From contig NC_009712.1 of NCBI RefSeq assembly GCF_000017625.1, positions 1,984,001 to 2,048,000 of the forward strand: 64,000 bases of DNA. The letters are read 5' to 3'. A program made the position numbers and the translations under genes. The notes under the pieces are model-generated. The model had not been told where the DNA came from. It ran no database searches and saw only the letters and a list, made by a program, of their open reading frames with translations. The DNA comes from Methanoregula boonei 6A8. GTDB taxonomy: Archaea > Halobacteriota > Methanomicrobia > Methanomicrobiales > Methanospirillaceae. Shown in pieces: positions 47,608-57,079 of this stretch (its first letter is position 1; every line of letters begins with the position of its first letter).

Positions 47608-48786
47608 ATGGTAAAGCAGAGAGATCAGGACCCGGATCGCAACGCAGCAATTTTCCGGTACACACGCGAACGCGAGGCTCTTCTCTCTCCTCGTGCCTCG
47701 CGCAGCGACCAGGCGCTGAGACGCAAGAGCCGCAAGCCGGAAGATATACGCACCCCGTACTCCCGGGACGCGGACCGAATCCTCCATACCCGGGCGTACA
47801 CGAGGTACATTGACAAGACTCAGGTTTTTTACCTTGTTGAAAACGACCACATCACCCACCGGGTTATCCATGTCCAGCTCGTTTCGAAGATCGCCCGCAC
47901 GATCGGCCGGTGCCTGCGCCTCAACGAAGACTTGATCGAGGCGATCGCGCTCGGACACGATATCGGTCACATACCTTATGGGCATTTCGGCGAGGCCTGC
48001 CTTTCGGACCTCTGCCTGGAGCACGGGATCGGGAAATTTGCCCATAACGTTCAGAGCGTAAGATCCCTGGACAGGATTGAGGATCAGGATCTGACCATGC
48101 AGGTACTGGACGGGATCCTTTGCCATAACGGGGAAGCCGAGGATTTGCGTATGTCCCCGGAATCCTGCCCGGACTGGGCAACTTTTGATCGGAAAGTCTG
48201 CGCAAACGAGACAGGTGGGCGGCCTGGATCTCCGATGACTCTTGAGGGATGTGTGGTAAAATTTGCCGATACGATTGCATATATTGGCCGCGATCTCCAA
48301 GATGCACAAGAAGTCGGGCTTATTAAAAATCCCGGTGAGATTCCGCAGGAATGCCAAGAGGTATTTGGATCAGATAACCGCGCTATAATCGATACCCTGA
48401 TTCGTGATCTACTGGAGAACAGCGATGCGGATGATAAATGTTTTATCTCCTACAGCAGGGAGGTAGAACATGCACTCGCTACACTCCGGGCATTCTCCCG
48501 GCACACCATTTACAATAACCCGAAACTGACCGCGGAGCGGGAAAAGATCCGAACGATGTACCGGGTTCTGTTCTTAACCTATCTTTCCGATATAGAATCC
48601 GATCGGCGCAGCTCAAAAATATTCTCTGATTTTATTAATGCCCCATGGGTTAATCGGGAGTACCTTCACACGACCCCGCCTGCCGGGCTCACCCGTGATT
48701 TTATTTCCGGGATGACCGATCGCTATTTCCTGAAACGATTCGAGGATTGTGTAATTCCCCACAGAATCGAAGGGGCATTTCGGTGA
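47608..48786 (+). CDS. dGTPase-like HD domain phosphohydrolase
   Basis: A protein of about 392 residues of the deoxyguanosine triphosphate triphosphohydrolase type. The HD metal site is clear in LGHDIGHIPYGHFGE, with upstream His in RVIHVQLV and a later Asp in VVKFADTIAYIGRD. The opening (RTPYSRDADRILHTRAYTRYIDKTQVF) matches the family. Such enzymes cleave dNTPs and can limit phages or balance pools; the exact substrate is unknown. ATG 47608 gives MVKQRDQDP; a TTG four codons earlier is less likely. Confidence 0.85.
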   Translation: MVKQRDQDPDRNAAIFRYTREREALLSPRASRSDQALRRKSRKPEDIRTPYSRDADRILHTRAYTRYIDKTQVFYLVENDHITHRVIHVQLVSKIARTIGRCLRLNEDLIEAIALGHDIGHIPYGHFGEACLSDLCLEHGIGKFAHNVQSVRSLDRIEDQDLTMQVLDGILCHNGEAEDLRMSPESCPDWATFDRKVCANETGGRPGSPMTLEGCVVKFADTIAYIGRDLQDAQEVGLIKNPGEIPQECQEVFGSDNRAIIDTLIRDLLENSDADDKCFISYSREVEHALATLRAFSRHTIYNNPKLTAEREKIRTMYRVLFLTYLSDIESDRRSSKIFSDFINAPWVNREYLHTTPPAGLTRDFISGMTDRYFLKRFEDCVIPHRIEGAFR

Positions 48787-48794
48787 GGGGGGCA

Positions 48795-48986
48795 TTAGTC
48801 GTACTTTCCTTTAGGATGAAACCATCCAGTAAAACCACAATAAAGGCAACCCACTCCTTCGCACTCGGGACAGACTTTCTTGGGTGCCTGCACAAGAACG
48901 GTACCGGTCCCATTGCAATAGGAACAGCCTAGTCCGCCGCAATGTCCGCAGATTGCTGGTTCGTAAGTTACCCAATCAGTTACCAT
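48795..48986 (-). CDS. small CxxC-rich zinc protein (DnaJ-finger-like)
   Basis: A 63-residue protein with CGHCGGLGCSYCNGTG and CPECEGVGCLYCGFTG. These resemble the CxxCxGxG repeats of DnaJ-type zinc fingers, with two repeats compacted. It lies 21 bases downstream of the receptor kinase gene and is likely cotranscribed. No J-domain is present. Its role in that operon is unknown; zinc binding is inferred from the cysteine pairs. Confidence 0.75.
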   Translation of the reverse strand: MVTDWVTYEPAICGHCGGLGCSYCNGTGTVLVQAPKKVCPECEGVGCLYCGFTGWFHPKGKYD

Positions 48987-49007
48987 CACAATTTTGACCG
49001 CGATTCT

Positions 49008-51131
49008 TTATTCATCGTCCTCATCAAGATAACGGGAAAGAGCATTAAGCAATTCGTCAGCGGACTGGTACCGGTCCGCAGGATTTTTTGCAAGACATTT
49101 AAGGATAATTTTTTCCACGACTTCCGCATCGGGATTGTACTCGGTGGGAGGGAGGGGATCATCCCGAACAATAGCGTTTCCAACTTCAACAATGCTGTCC
49201 CCGCCAAAGGGGATGGACCCCGTGACCAGCTCGTAAAAGAGCGCCCCCAGTTGGTATATATCGGTACGGATATCAGTTCTGCCAAACTCGGCCGGGGAGA
49301 CCTGTTCAGGTGCAGCGTACGAAAGAGAGAAACCGGCAACATTGGATTTGTCCATGGTAGTTGCGATGACTTTACTCATGCCCCAGTCAGTGATCTTGGG
49401 AACAAAATCGCTGGTTACAAGGATGTTGTGCGGCTTGATGTCACGATGAATGATTCCGTGGGTATGGGCGTATGCCAGACCGTCTGCTATCCCGTGCACC
49501 AGATGAACCGCCTTCCAGACCGGAAGGGGTTTTTCCACGGACTCCAGGGAACCGGGCACATATTCCATTTCCACATAGGGAACCGGGAGGATGTTAACCT
49601 CCAGCACTTCGACAATATTTTTGTGACGGAGTGTCTGCCATGCAGCAATCTCGTTAAGGAAACATTTACCGGTCACTTCATCAAAGCTGATCGGTATCTT
49701 GACTGCTACGAGAAGGTTATCGGATTTTCGATGCGCGGCAAAGACCTGCGCCACGCCCCCCCGGCCGATATGCCGGATGTCACTATACCTGCTCTCAAGT
49801 TCCGGCGGGAAGTAAAACTTCGATCCTGCTGAGGGCAGAGCTGATTCCCGAGAGGCAGTGATCACTTCGGTCTCAAGGGCAGGAACGGTCTCCATAGGGC
49901 CGGTGTCGAGAGGGGGCTTACTATATACTAAGGATTCGTCAACGTGGTGTGATGCGTGAACCTGACGAGACGGAGTATCGTCGATATTTACCGGGGCAGA
50001 GAGTACCTGACCTTTATGCTGTGAACGGGACCGGATGAAGAGCATCCCCCCAACTCCAACAATACCGATCAGGATTATAATTATGACCAGAGTTACGAGA
50101 TCCCTGCCGGGGTGGCTCCCAGGCAGAGAAGTACTCTCCTCGGGAATTGATACTTGTCCGGTGGCAGGTGCAGTTACTGAGGGGGATGATGGCGGGGTAA
50201 TCGTCCCTGTCCCGGATGCCGCCGAACTGATCTGCAGATAATAATCAATAGGATCCATGAGGGGAGCCGGATCGATTTCGTTGCCAGAGCCGGCATTTCC
50301 AGAAATCCGGGCAGATTCAGAACGTATGATATACGATGCATCACCTACCCCATCAGAGTTCTGATCTCCGGTCCCCCGGTAATCACTCCAGTAATTTCCC
50401 AGTTGCCGGGTAAACGATCGTCCCATATACGTATAGGTCAGACTTGACGGCGATTCCCACTGCTGGCCGCTGCCCCGGGACACAACATTTACCGTATTGG
50501 AAAAGGAGTTAAGGTAGATCGTGTTAGCACCGGAGAGCTCATCAATGGATATCCCGATAGCATTGTTTGTCAGCCGGTTCCCATAGATCAGGTTACCCTG
50601 GGCATCCTTGAGCACAATGCCCGCCCGGCTGTTGGCAGTTATCGTATTTCCGGTCACCCAGTTGCTATTTGTAGAAGAGAGCTGGATCCCTACTGCATTA
50701 CCGGTAAGAGTGTTGTTGGAGATCGTATTCCCGTTCGAGGCAACTAGAATCCCGCTCGCCTCCGCACTGTTCCGGATAACAAAACCCTGAACGGAACAAT
50801 TGTCAGCATCGATCTCAACAGCGGTTCCTTTCCTTCCGGGATCTATAACCGGCGCTCCTCCACCGGTATCCATCCCAATCAGCGTGATCCTTTTATCGAT
50901 TTTGACTGTCCCCGGGTAGGTCCCGCTCTTCACCACAATGGTATCGAGAGGCGACGCCCATGTCACTGCATTCTGGATACTGGTAAAGCTGCCTCCGGAT
51001 GGTGCAACCACGTATTCCGCTCCTGCAGCTGGAGGGACAAAAGATGCGATAATAAGCAATACCGCTGCGCTGATAATAAGGATCCATGCCGGGATGCAGG
51101 TCTTAATGGGGTCAATTCTTTTCTGGATCAT
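49008..51131 (-). CDS. membrane Ser/Thr protein kinase with NosD-like beta-helix ectodomain
   Basis: A 707-residue single-pass receptor kinase. An N-terminal signal/membrane helix precedes right-handed beta-helix repeats (about 45-300; GIQLSSTNSNWVTGNTI and similar), as in NosD or pectate-lyase folds. A second membrane helix (about 344-367) leads to a cytoplasmic kinase domain (about 450-700). Key kinase motifs are glycine loop GRGGVAQVF, VAVKIP Lys, HRDIKPHN and TDWG in place of DFG. All catalytic residues except that variant are intact. The beta-helix probably senses a surface glycan or ion. The upstream neighbour has a phosphothreonine-binding FHA domain. Confidence 0.9.
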   Translation of the reverse strand: MIQKRIDPIKTCIPAWILIISAAVLLIIASFVPPAAGAEYVVAPSGGSFTSIQNAVTWASPLDTIVVKSGTYPGTVKIDKRITLIGMDTGGGAPVIDPGRKGTAVEIDADNCSVQGFVIRNSAEASGILVASNGNTISNNTLTGNAVGIQLSSTNSNWVTGNTITANSRAGIVLKDAQGNLIYGNRLTNNAIGISIDELSGANTIYLNSFSNTVNVVSRGSGQQWESPSSLTYTYMGRSFTRQLGNYWSDYRGTGDQNSDGVGDASYIIRSESARISGNAGSGNEIDPAPLMDPIDYYLQISSAASGTGTITPPSSPSVTAPATGQVSIPEESTSLPGSHPGRDLVTLVIIIILIGIVGVGGMLFIRSRSQHKGQVLSAPVNIDDTPSRQVHASHHVDESLVYSKPPLDTGPMETVPALETEVITASRESALPSAGSKFYFPPELESRYSDIRHIGRGGVAQVFAAHRKSDNLLVAVKIPISFDEVTGKCFLNEIAAWQTLRHKNIVEVLEVNILPVPYVEMEYVPGSLESVEKPLPVWKAVHLVHGIADGLAYAHTHGIIHRDIKPHNILVTSDFVPKITDWGMSKVIATTMDKSNVAGFSLSYAAPEQVSPAEFGRTDIRTDIYQLGALFYELVTGSIPFGGDSIVEVGNAIVRDDPLPPTEYNPDAEVVEKIILKCLAKNPADRYQSADELLNALSRYLDEDDE

Positions 51132-51204
51132 GGCTCATTCATGGGTGGAGGCAAAGGGTGAAGGGGGGGAAGAATCTGTTACATTATTAGAAGGATTACT
51201 TATA

Positions 51205-51990
51205 TTATGGGCTTTTGGGGATAATTAACAGCATCTTTGTCCCGGCCGGGCCTTTTGCCAGTTCCAGCAGATCGCCATCGTGAATCTGGACGGGGGTATT
51301 GCGCTCCAGTCGCGCATTGTTCAGCATCGATCCACCGGTACTCCCACAATCTTCATAATACCATCCGTCTTTTCTCTGGAGGAATCTGCCGTGAGGTTTT
51401 GAGATCCGGGTGACCGCAGTATAGGATCCGGAAATTTCAACATCGCTGTCTCCGGTTGCCCCGGCGGGGCGTTCGGGATCGCTGCGCCCGACCCGTACTC
51501 CGTCGTTCCTCAACAGGAATGTTTTGCCATCATCATGACCGCCAAGGATAATTACTGCGGGAACATTCCCGAGCACTTCCTTGGAGAGAGTATTTTTGAC
51601 CGATTCCAGCCGACGTGATATTTCCCCACCGATAATCTGGACTCTGGTGTTGGAGAAGAGTCCGAGATTCCGGATAATGGATTCAAGACCTCCTGGGACA
51701 AGAGAATACTGCCAGACCGGGTGAATCCCTTTGGACGTCGGGGAGCCTAAACCAGCCTCCTTTTTTATCACACCAATACTCATGAGTTTGTCCAGATGTT
51801 TCTTGGTATTTTCATAGCTGGTCTCAATCTCATGGGAGATAGCCCGCGCATCCCGGGGTTTCTTTTCGAGAAACTTAACAATCCTCAATCGGGCGCTGCT
51901 CGATAAAACATCGAGATATTCCGAGAGTTCATCGAGAGAATCCTCCGTATCCTCAACGACAATTGTGGGAGACTTGTCTGCCGGGTCCAT
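51205..51990 (-). CDS. winged-helix regulator fused to FHA domain
   Basis: A protein of about 261 residues with an ArsR-type winged helix (about 20-105; LSSSARLRIVKFLEKKPRDARAI). A C-terminal FHA domain (about 165-255) follows with GRSDPERP, the conserved SYTAVTRISKPHGRF stretch and GSTGGSMLNN. FHA domains bind phosphothreonine, so kinase signals could switch its DNA binding. ATG 51990 has AGGAA upstream and heads the operon; the kinase gene follows after 73 bases. Confidence 0.9.
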   Translation of the reverse strand: MDPADKSPTIVVEDTEDSLDELSEYLDVLSSSARLRIVKFLEKKPRDARAISHEIETSYENTKKHLDKLMSIGVIKKEAGLGSPTSKGIHPVWQYSLVPGGLESIIRNLGLFSNTRVQIIGGEISRRLESVKNTLSKEVLGNVPAVIILGGHDDGKTFLLRNDGVRVGRSDPERPAGATGDSDVEISGSYTAVTRISKPHGRFLQRKDGWYYEDCGSTGGSMLNNARLERNTPVQIHDGDLLELAKGPAGTKMLLIIPKSP

Positions 51991-52234
51991 ATTCTTCCTG
52001 AGAGATACGTTGCTTTGTCCTCCTATAACCCTATGCACGTTCCAAGCCCGGATTCACTGAATCCGATCATGATTACACAATAAGGTTATTGTATAACCCG
52101 CGGGTTCAATGGTCTAACCGGCTTCATGGGGGCAATATAAGTGACGCTGCATGTAACTATGAGATCAGGTGATAGCCGGAAATGTTTTCGGTGTGTCACC
52201 GACCCATGAACAAAAAACGGATGGAGCACGTACA

Positions 52235-52504
52235 ATGGACACCGGGAAGATCCTGATGGGAACAGCATTGGTCCTGCTCATGATCGGTCTTGTGGTACAT
52301 CCTGCGAACGCTGCACAAACCGGTTGCATATACCCGGTTCAGCAGAACATTGACATCGGTGATTCTGGGCAGATCCCGACAGGCTGTAATGTATTCTGTG
52401 ATCCCGGGGCCGGTTCATCCGTTCCCGCCACGCATTCGTACAAACGATTTATCATCAGTACTTGTGCATCATTCATTCCGGATGACCCGAAAATTACGGG
52501 ATGA
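52235..52504 (+). CDS. small secreted cysteine-containing protein
   Basis: An 89-residue protein with a signal peptide (about 1-27, GTALVLLMIGLVVHPANA) followed by a compact region with five cysteines (GCIYP, GCNVFC, STCAS). Disulfide bonding outside the cell is likely. It is divergent from the FHA-regulator and could be a target or ligand of that system, though this is inferred. ATG 52235 has GGAG nine bases upstream. Homologues are not recognised. Confidence 0.6.
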   Translation: MDTGKILMGTALVLLMIGLVVHPANAAQTGCIYPVQQNIDIGDSGQIPTGCNVFCDPGAGSSVPATHSYKRFIISTCASFIPDDPKITG

Positions 52505-52933
52505 ACAACCTGAAAGGTACAACAAGCAGCAGCACGAGCAAGACAAAACCGGGAAGGACGCTCCCGCATGCGGCCTTTCCTCAAAAACCCTGATACACAT
52601 CCTCCAGGCTTCATAAAAGCCACCCCCATACTCTTTTTAAGGACCCAGACTATTTTGTGCTCTATGAGTTCGTGAATCAGAAATGGGTGAACATCATTAA
52701 ATCGATTTAAAATCGCATGTGTAAGATTTTGCGAAGTTCGTGCGTTTTAATGAATTTCACAAGGGGGGACGTAATCCATGGAGATCATGATGCACCACAT
52801 CCCTCTCACTATTTCGTGATTCGCCAACCAACGAAATCATTACAAAATTGATCCGGCACAAGTAACGGCATCATTCAACGGAAAAAAGAAAAACCGGAGT
52901 TAAAAATGGAGCGTCCCTGACTTCCCCAAATGC
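52505..52933. other. intergenic stretch with palindromes
   Basis: About 430 bases hold no gene that I can support. A perfect 14-bp palindrome TTAAATCGATTTAA lies at 52697-52710, and ATTTCGT/ACGAAAT arms lie around 52810-52836. These may be protein-binding sites or decayed repeats. Confidence 0.4.
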
Positions 52934-53857
52934 TTATCTTTTCTTTTTCTGCACAGGGTGAATTATGGTGAAAAACCCTACAATTCCCACAGCGCTCACT
53001 GATACCCATCCCGGAATCGGAGATTTCTTTGTCGCCGTAGATATTGGCGTATATGTCACAAGCGGATGTGTCGTCGCAGTCTGATTAATAGAGTACGTTG
53101 GCTGGGTGATGACAGGTTGCTGGGTTTCCGTTACTGATGCGGCAGGTGCAGGAACAGTTAGCCGGACATTATCGATCCACCCTATTGCGTACAATCCCAT
53201 AGTACCGTAATCGCCAACATTACCCAGATAGATCCTGTTCATTCCCTTGAGGGGGGATTGTGAAGTGATATAGTAACTCCAGAGAGGTTGACCGGTCTGT
53301 TTATTTGTAACCGTCTCGGTGATGATGTTTGTATCGTTGTTATAATCGACCTTGACATGGTATGTAGTATTCAATTCGAAGTTAACAGTCTGCCCGCCAT
53401 AGGAAGATAGCTCACTGGTTACTTCTTCCTGAATGGCACTGGGGGAGACTGTGTGGAGCACCATAATCAGACCATTTTTATTATTGGTGAACGCAGTTAT
53501 CACGTTGGGGCCCTTGTTGAAGTCCATATCGGTGCCGGTAAAGCCCAGTCTGAATGTGGCACCGGGATCCATTTGCACGAAGAGGATATCGTACTCCAGT
53601 GTGAATGATCCACCATTGAAACTGATTGCTGACGAGTATGCATAATTGCCGGTACTTGGCTCGATTCCAAAATGGTACATCTCCTGAGTGGAATCCCAGT
53701 AATCCGATGAAGGATTGTTGGTGGTCCACTGGGGATTTGATGCAAAGTTCTCCTGATAGAGAACGCCTGGTGTTGCCGAATCTGCCTGAACAGGACTTAC
53801 CAGGGTGATGACTGCGGCAGCCAGCACCAGAAGCAGGAAAAAGCGGATGTTTCTCAC
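52934..53857 (-). CDS. secreted surface protein with lectin-like domain and C-terminal anchor
   Basis: A 307-residue protein with a signal peptide (1-25), a beta-sandwich region (about 35-235; SFTLEYDILFVQMDPG and WIDNVRLTVPAP) resembling LamG/concanavalin-type modules, a Thr/Pro-rich stalk and a terminal membrane helix with a KKKR tail. It is probably displayed on the S-layer side. Ligand and exact family are unknown. Confidence 0.65.
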   Translation of the reverse strand: MRNIRFFLLLVLAAAVITLVSPVQADSATPGVLYQENFASNPQWTTNNPSSDYWDSTQEMYHFGIEPSTGNYAYSSAISFNGGSFTLEYDILFVQMDPGATFRLGFTGTDMDFNKGPNVITAFTNNKNGLIMVLHTVSPSAIQEEVTSELSSYGGQTVNFELNTTYHVKVDYNNDTNIITETVTNKQTGQPLWSYYITSQSPLKGMNRIYLGNVGDYGTMGLYAIGWIDNVRLTVPAPAASVTETQQPVITQPTYSINQTATTHPLVTYTPISTATKKSPIPGWVSVSAVGIVGFFTIIHPVQKKKR

Positions 53858-54073
53858 GATGTGTACTCCCTTATAGATGTATGGTCAAACGGTGTGCGAA
53901 TCCGTCCCGGAAATATGCCGGGCAGGAAGGTATCCGCAAGCAATGTATGCTTATAATGTTCTGCCGCCGTTCATAAAAATATCTCTAAATAACAGAACGT
54001 TCTCCTCTGGATCCGGGGGAGCACTATATTTATCTTCGAAATAAGGCAATATGATAGAGCAGAAAGTACTTTC

Positions 54074-54144
54074 GCGATAGTAGTCTAGCGGCAGGACAGG
54101 AGCTTCCCAAGCTTCTAACCCGGGTTCGATCCCCGGCTATCGCA
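54074..54144 (+). tRNA. tRNA-Gly (anticodon CCC)
   Basis: Acceptor GCGATAG/CTATCGC pairs perfectly, with discriminator A at 54144. The anticodon stem GGAGC/GCTTC with one G-U pair encloses TTCCCAA, anticodon CCC, reading GGG. The T-loop is GTTCGATCC. No CCA or intron is seen. A protein gene starts nine bases further on. Confidence 0.95.
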
Positions 54145-54153
54145 TTGGTTGGT

Positions 54154-54831
54154 ATGGACGCGCAACCTGAACGCTGTGCAATGCGAATCATTGCGGAGAA
54201 TACCAGTGGTGTTCTGCGGGATATCGCGACAGTTATTGCCGGCCATGGGGCAAATATCCTCATGATAAATCAGGAAATCTTTGATTCCGGCCCCTATGCC
54301 GGTCTTGGAGAACTCTATCTTGAGTACGAACCGGGTCCTGATCGGGAAAAGCTGGTGCGCGATCTTGAAGCAATAAAATCGGTCCGGGACGTAAAAAATT
54401 TCCAGCCATTTGGGGATATATTCGGTTCCCGGGTGATCATTATTGGTGGCGGGGCGCAGGTTGCTCAGGTGGCACTAGGTGCAGTAAATGAAGCGGACCG
54501 GCATAACATCCGGGGCGAGCGCATATCAGTTGATACAATCCCACTGGTGGGCGAACGTACACTTGCCCTTGCGGTTGACGCAGTCTCGCGACTCCCCCGC
54601 GCATCGATTCTCGTGCTCGCCGGTTCGATCATGGGTGGCGAAATCTCAAAAGCGGTAGATCGGGTGAGGGAAGCCGGTATTCCGGTCATTGCCCTCAAGA
54701 TGGCGGGAACCGTACCGGAGCATGCCGATCTTGTAGTTACCGATCCAATCCAGGCCGGCGTATTTGCCGTGATGCAAGTGAGCAGCAAGGCAGTTTTCGA
54801 TATTAACCGGGTCCGTGGCAGGGAATTCTAA
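54154..54831 (+). CDS. ACT domain/DUF5612 protein
   Basis: A protein of about 225 residues with an N-terminal ACT domain (RCAMRIIAENTSGVLRDIATVIAGHGANILMI) that likely binds an amino acid. The C-terminal alpha/beta domain matches DUF5612, found in methanogens. Its ligand is unknown. The ATG is nine bases from tRNA-Gly, and the stop overlaps the sua5 ATG by one base (TAATG). Confidence 0.8.
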   Translation: MDAQPERCAMRIIAENTSGVLRDIATVIAGHGANILMINQEIFDSGPYAGLGELYLEYEPGPDREKLVRDLEAIKSVRDVKNFQPFGDIFGSRVIIIGGGAQVAQVALGAVNEADRHNIRGERISVDTIPLVGERTLALAVDAVSRLPRASILVLAGSIMGGEISKAVDRVREAGIPVIALKMAGTVPEHADLVVTDPIQAGVFAVMQVSSKAVFDINRVRGREF

Positions 54832-55403
54832 TGGATATTATCGAGCGCGCAGTCTCGGTACTGACACACGATGGCCTGATTGTGTACCCGACTGATACGC
54901 TGTATGGTCTTGGAGCTGATGCTTTTTCCGATGAGGCCCTGGAAAAGGTGTACGAGGCAAAGAAGCGGGATCTTTCAAAGCCGATATCAATAGCGGTCTC
55001 TGATTTCGAAATGCTTGCTGCGGTGTCGCATACCACTCCCTTTGCCGAGGAATTTATCGAACGATTCCTGCCCGGGCCGGTGACCGTGATTGTGCCGGTA
55101 CGAAAGATGCTGCCCGAAATCCTGAGTGGGGGAACAGGGATGATCGGGATCCGGATCCCTGCCCACGGTGTTGCCCTCCAGATTATTGAGAAATTTGATG
55201 CGCCCATCACCGCGACAAGTGCCAACCTCTCCGGGGGAAAAGATCCGCAGACTCCCGAGGAATGTACCGTACCCCGGGATCTTTTCGTTGATGGAGGGAG
55301 ACTTGCCGGGAAGCCCAGTACTGTCGTTGATCTGACCAAAAAAGAGATTGTCAGGCGCGGTGCCGAGGCGGATGCTATAGAGGCATTTCTGCGATCCGGC
55401 TGA
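54831..55403 (+). CDS. L-threonylcarbamoyladenylate synthase (YrdC/Sua5 family)
   Basis: A 190-residue YrdC-type enzyme that makes threonylcarbamoyl-AMP for the t6A base at tRNA position 37. Substrate motifs include YPTDTLYGLGADA, KRDLSKPIS and TSANLSGG. It lacks the C-terminal Sua5 domain, so it is the short form. It lies in an operon between DUF5612 and a nucleotidyltransferase. Confidence 0.92.
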   Translation: MDIIERAVSVLTHDGLIVYPTDTLYGLGADAFSDEALEKVYEAKKRDLSKPISIAVSDFEMLAAVSHTTPFAEEFIERFLPGPVTVIVPVRKMLPEILSGGTGMIGIRIPAHGVALQIIEKFDAPITATSANLSGGKDPQTPEECTVPRDLFVDGGRLAGKPSTVVDLTKKEIVRRGAEADAIEAFLRSG

Positions 55404-55411
55404 TCCCGGAT

Positions 55412-56344
55412 GTGGTACCCGTGCTCCCTATCCGCCTGCGTGATTTTGTTGAGGATCCTGACGGCTGGATCTACGCCGTCTCCACGTATGACAATGACCG
55501 TAATGTCGGGTGTGTTCTCAGGTACGTGCCGGACAGCCAGGGAGACCGGGTAAACCCGGCCGGCCAGAGGTACCACAAGTACGATTTTGAAGACGCCTAT
55601 GCGCGGATCGCACGCGAGAAACCGGCCTATGCCGGGTTGGTTCAGCGTATACCGGTTACCGATCTGCGCAGGGTATTAAAACCGGATGTGGAGATTTACC
55701 GGATAGCCACATCACATGATCGGGTCAGGAAACTGCTGCATCTTTTCGACCTCCCCCAGGGAACGATAGGCTGCACCGGCTCACTCCTGTGCGGTCTCGA
55801 TAATGAGACCTCGGATATCGACATGGTAGTATACGGCAGGCACTGGTTTGATGCGCAGGCGCAGGTCAAACGCGGCATTGACGAGGGAAAGATCGAGGGC
55901 ATGTCACAGGATATGTGGCGGAAAGTGTACAAAAAACGTAAACCGGAAATCCCCTTTGAGGCCTTTGTGCTTCATGAACAGCGGAAGTGGAACCGGGGGC
56001 AGATCGATGGCACCTACTTTGATATCCTGTATACCCGGACTTATAATGATTGCAAAGGGGTTCCTGCCGGGAAAGGCGAAATCCTGGGAAAAGAGACGAT
56101 CGAAGCGCGGGTAACCGATGCGTCGCTTGCCTTTGATAACCCGGCGGTCTACTCTGTTAAACATGAATCCGTGAGTAAGGTTCTTTCGTTCACGCATACA
56201 TACAGCGGCCAGGCCCTTCCCGGCGAAACCATCGAAGCCTGCGGCGTAGTGGAGCAGCACGGACATGAGCGCTGGCTCATTGTTGGCACGACCCGGGAAG
56301 CGCGAGGGGAATATATTATATCAAAAACACTGCTCGGACGGTAA
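55412..56344 (+). CDS. predicted nucleotidyltransferase (COG1665 type)
   Basis: A 310-residue archaeal protein with a polymerase beta-like nucleotidyltransferase core: GCTGSLLCGLDNETSDIDMVVYG carries the GS and DxD signatures. The flanking domains are of unknown role. The substrate is not known; a tRNA or other RNA is possible given the sua5 neighbour, but this is inferred. It follows sua5 after 8 bases. Confidence 0.8.
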   Translation: MVPVLPIRLRDFVEDPDGWIYAVSTYDNDRNVGCVLRYVPDSQGDRVNPAGQRYHKYDFEDAYARIAREKPAYAGLVQRIPVTDLRRVLKPDVEIYRIATSHDRVRKLLHLFDLPQGTIGCTGSLLCGLDNETSDIDMVVYGRHWFDAQAQVKRGIDEGKIEGMSQDMWRKVYKKRKPEIPFEAFVLHEQRKWNRGQIDGTYFDILYTRTYNDCKGVPAGKGEILGKETIEARVTDASLAFDNPAVYSVKHESVSKVLSFTHTYSGQALPGETIEACGVVEQHGHERWLIVGTTREARGEYIISKTLLGR

Positions 56345-56428
56345 GATCCTGTAAGTGCGCCGTTTTCTTCGAGAATGCGCAAAAAGCAAAAGGATAGCGG
56401 ATGTTGAGACGAGACCGGTGCAGATCTC

Positions 56429-57079
56429 TTAAACTCCCTTTTTGAGCGTGCGGATATATTCGATTGCAGCGATCGCATCCTCCTTTTTCTGGTCGGCCGG
56501 AGTAGCCTCAGTATAGGCGAGGAACCGTTCCCGGGTATCGACATCGATTACCCCACCAGCTACAGATACAATTTTTGGGTATGTTCGCTGCGGGTAGAAG
56601 ACTGAACGGGCTGCGGCAAGAAAGGCAGCATGGTCCGCTGCGGTTATGATACCTGCAGTTTCTGCCCGTTTAAGTGTACAGCGGATGTTAATGAGAGGTT
56701 CTGAGAGCGCGTATCCAGAGATCGGATCAAAGACCAATGCAACTTCGTCATCAGAAATAAGTGTGCCTTCCTTATACATCTGATAGATTTTACCGATACC
56801 AATCATTCCTAATGTGTCCATCTCTGCAGCCCGCAGTGCACCCATGCTGGACGCCCCGACCACCACAACGCCCCTTTTTACAGCGGTGAGGATCTCCCGG
56901 TGGGCAACCGCGGAATCCTGGTGAAATACCCCGTCAATCAAACCAATGATTGTGGCACCGGCATCGACGGCGGCGAGGATATCACCCCGTTTTGCGGGTA
57001 GCCGGTACTCTGCAGGGAGGATTTTTTCCGCAGAAGTCCGATCAAGACTTGGCCCGAGAAAGACGATGGTTTTTGGCAT
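56429..57079 (-). CDS. tfuA: TfuA, partner of YcaO in McrA thioamidation
   Basis: A 216-residue TfuA-family protein (GPSLDRTSAEKIL...GASSMGALRAAEMDTLGMIG). In methanogens it acts with YcaO to turn an McrA glycine into thioglycine. It probably supplies sulfide to YcaO. The first 38 bases lie within the ycaO 3' end, so the two are coupled. Confidence 0.92.
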   Translation of the reverse strand: MPKTIVFLGPSLDRTSAEKILPAEYRLPAKRGDILAAVDAGATIIGLIDGVFHQDSAVAHREILTAVKRGVVVVGASSMGALRAAEMDTLGMIGIGKIYQMYKEGTLISDDEVALVFDPISGYALSEPLINIRCTLKRAETAGIITAADHAAFLAAARSVFYPQRTYPKIVSVAGGVIDVDTRERFLAYTEATPADQKKEDAIAAIEYIRTLKKGV

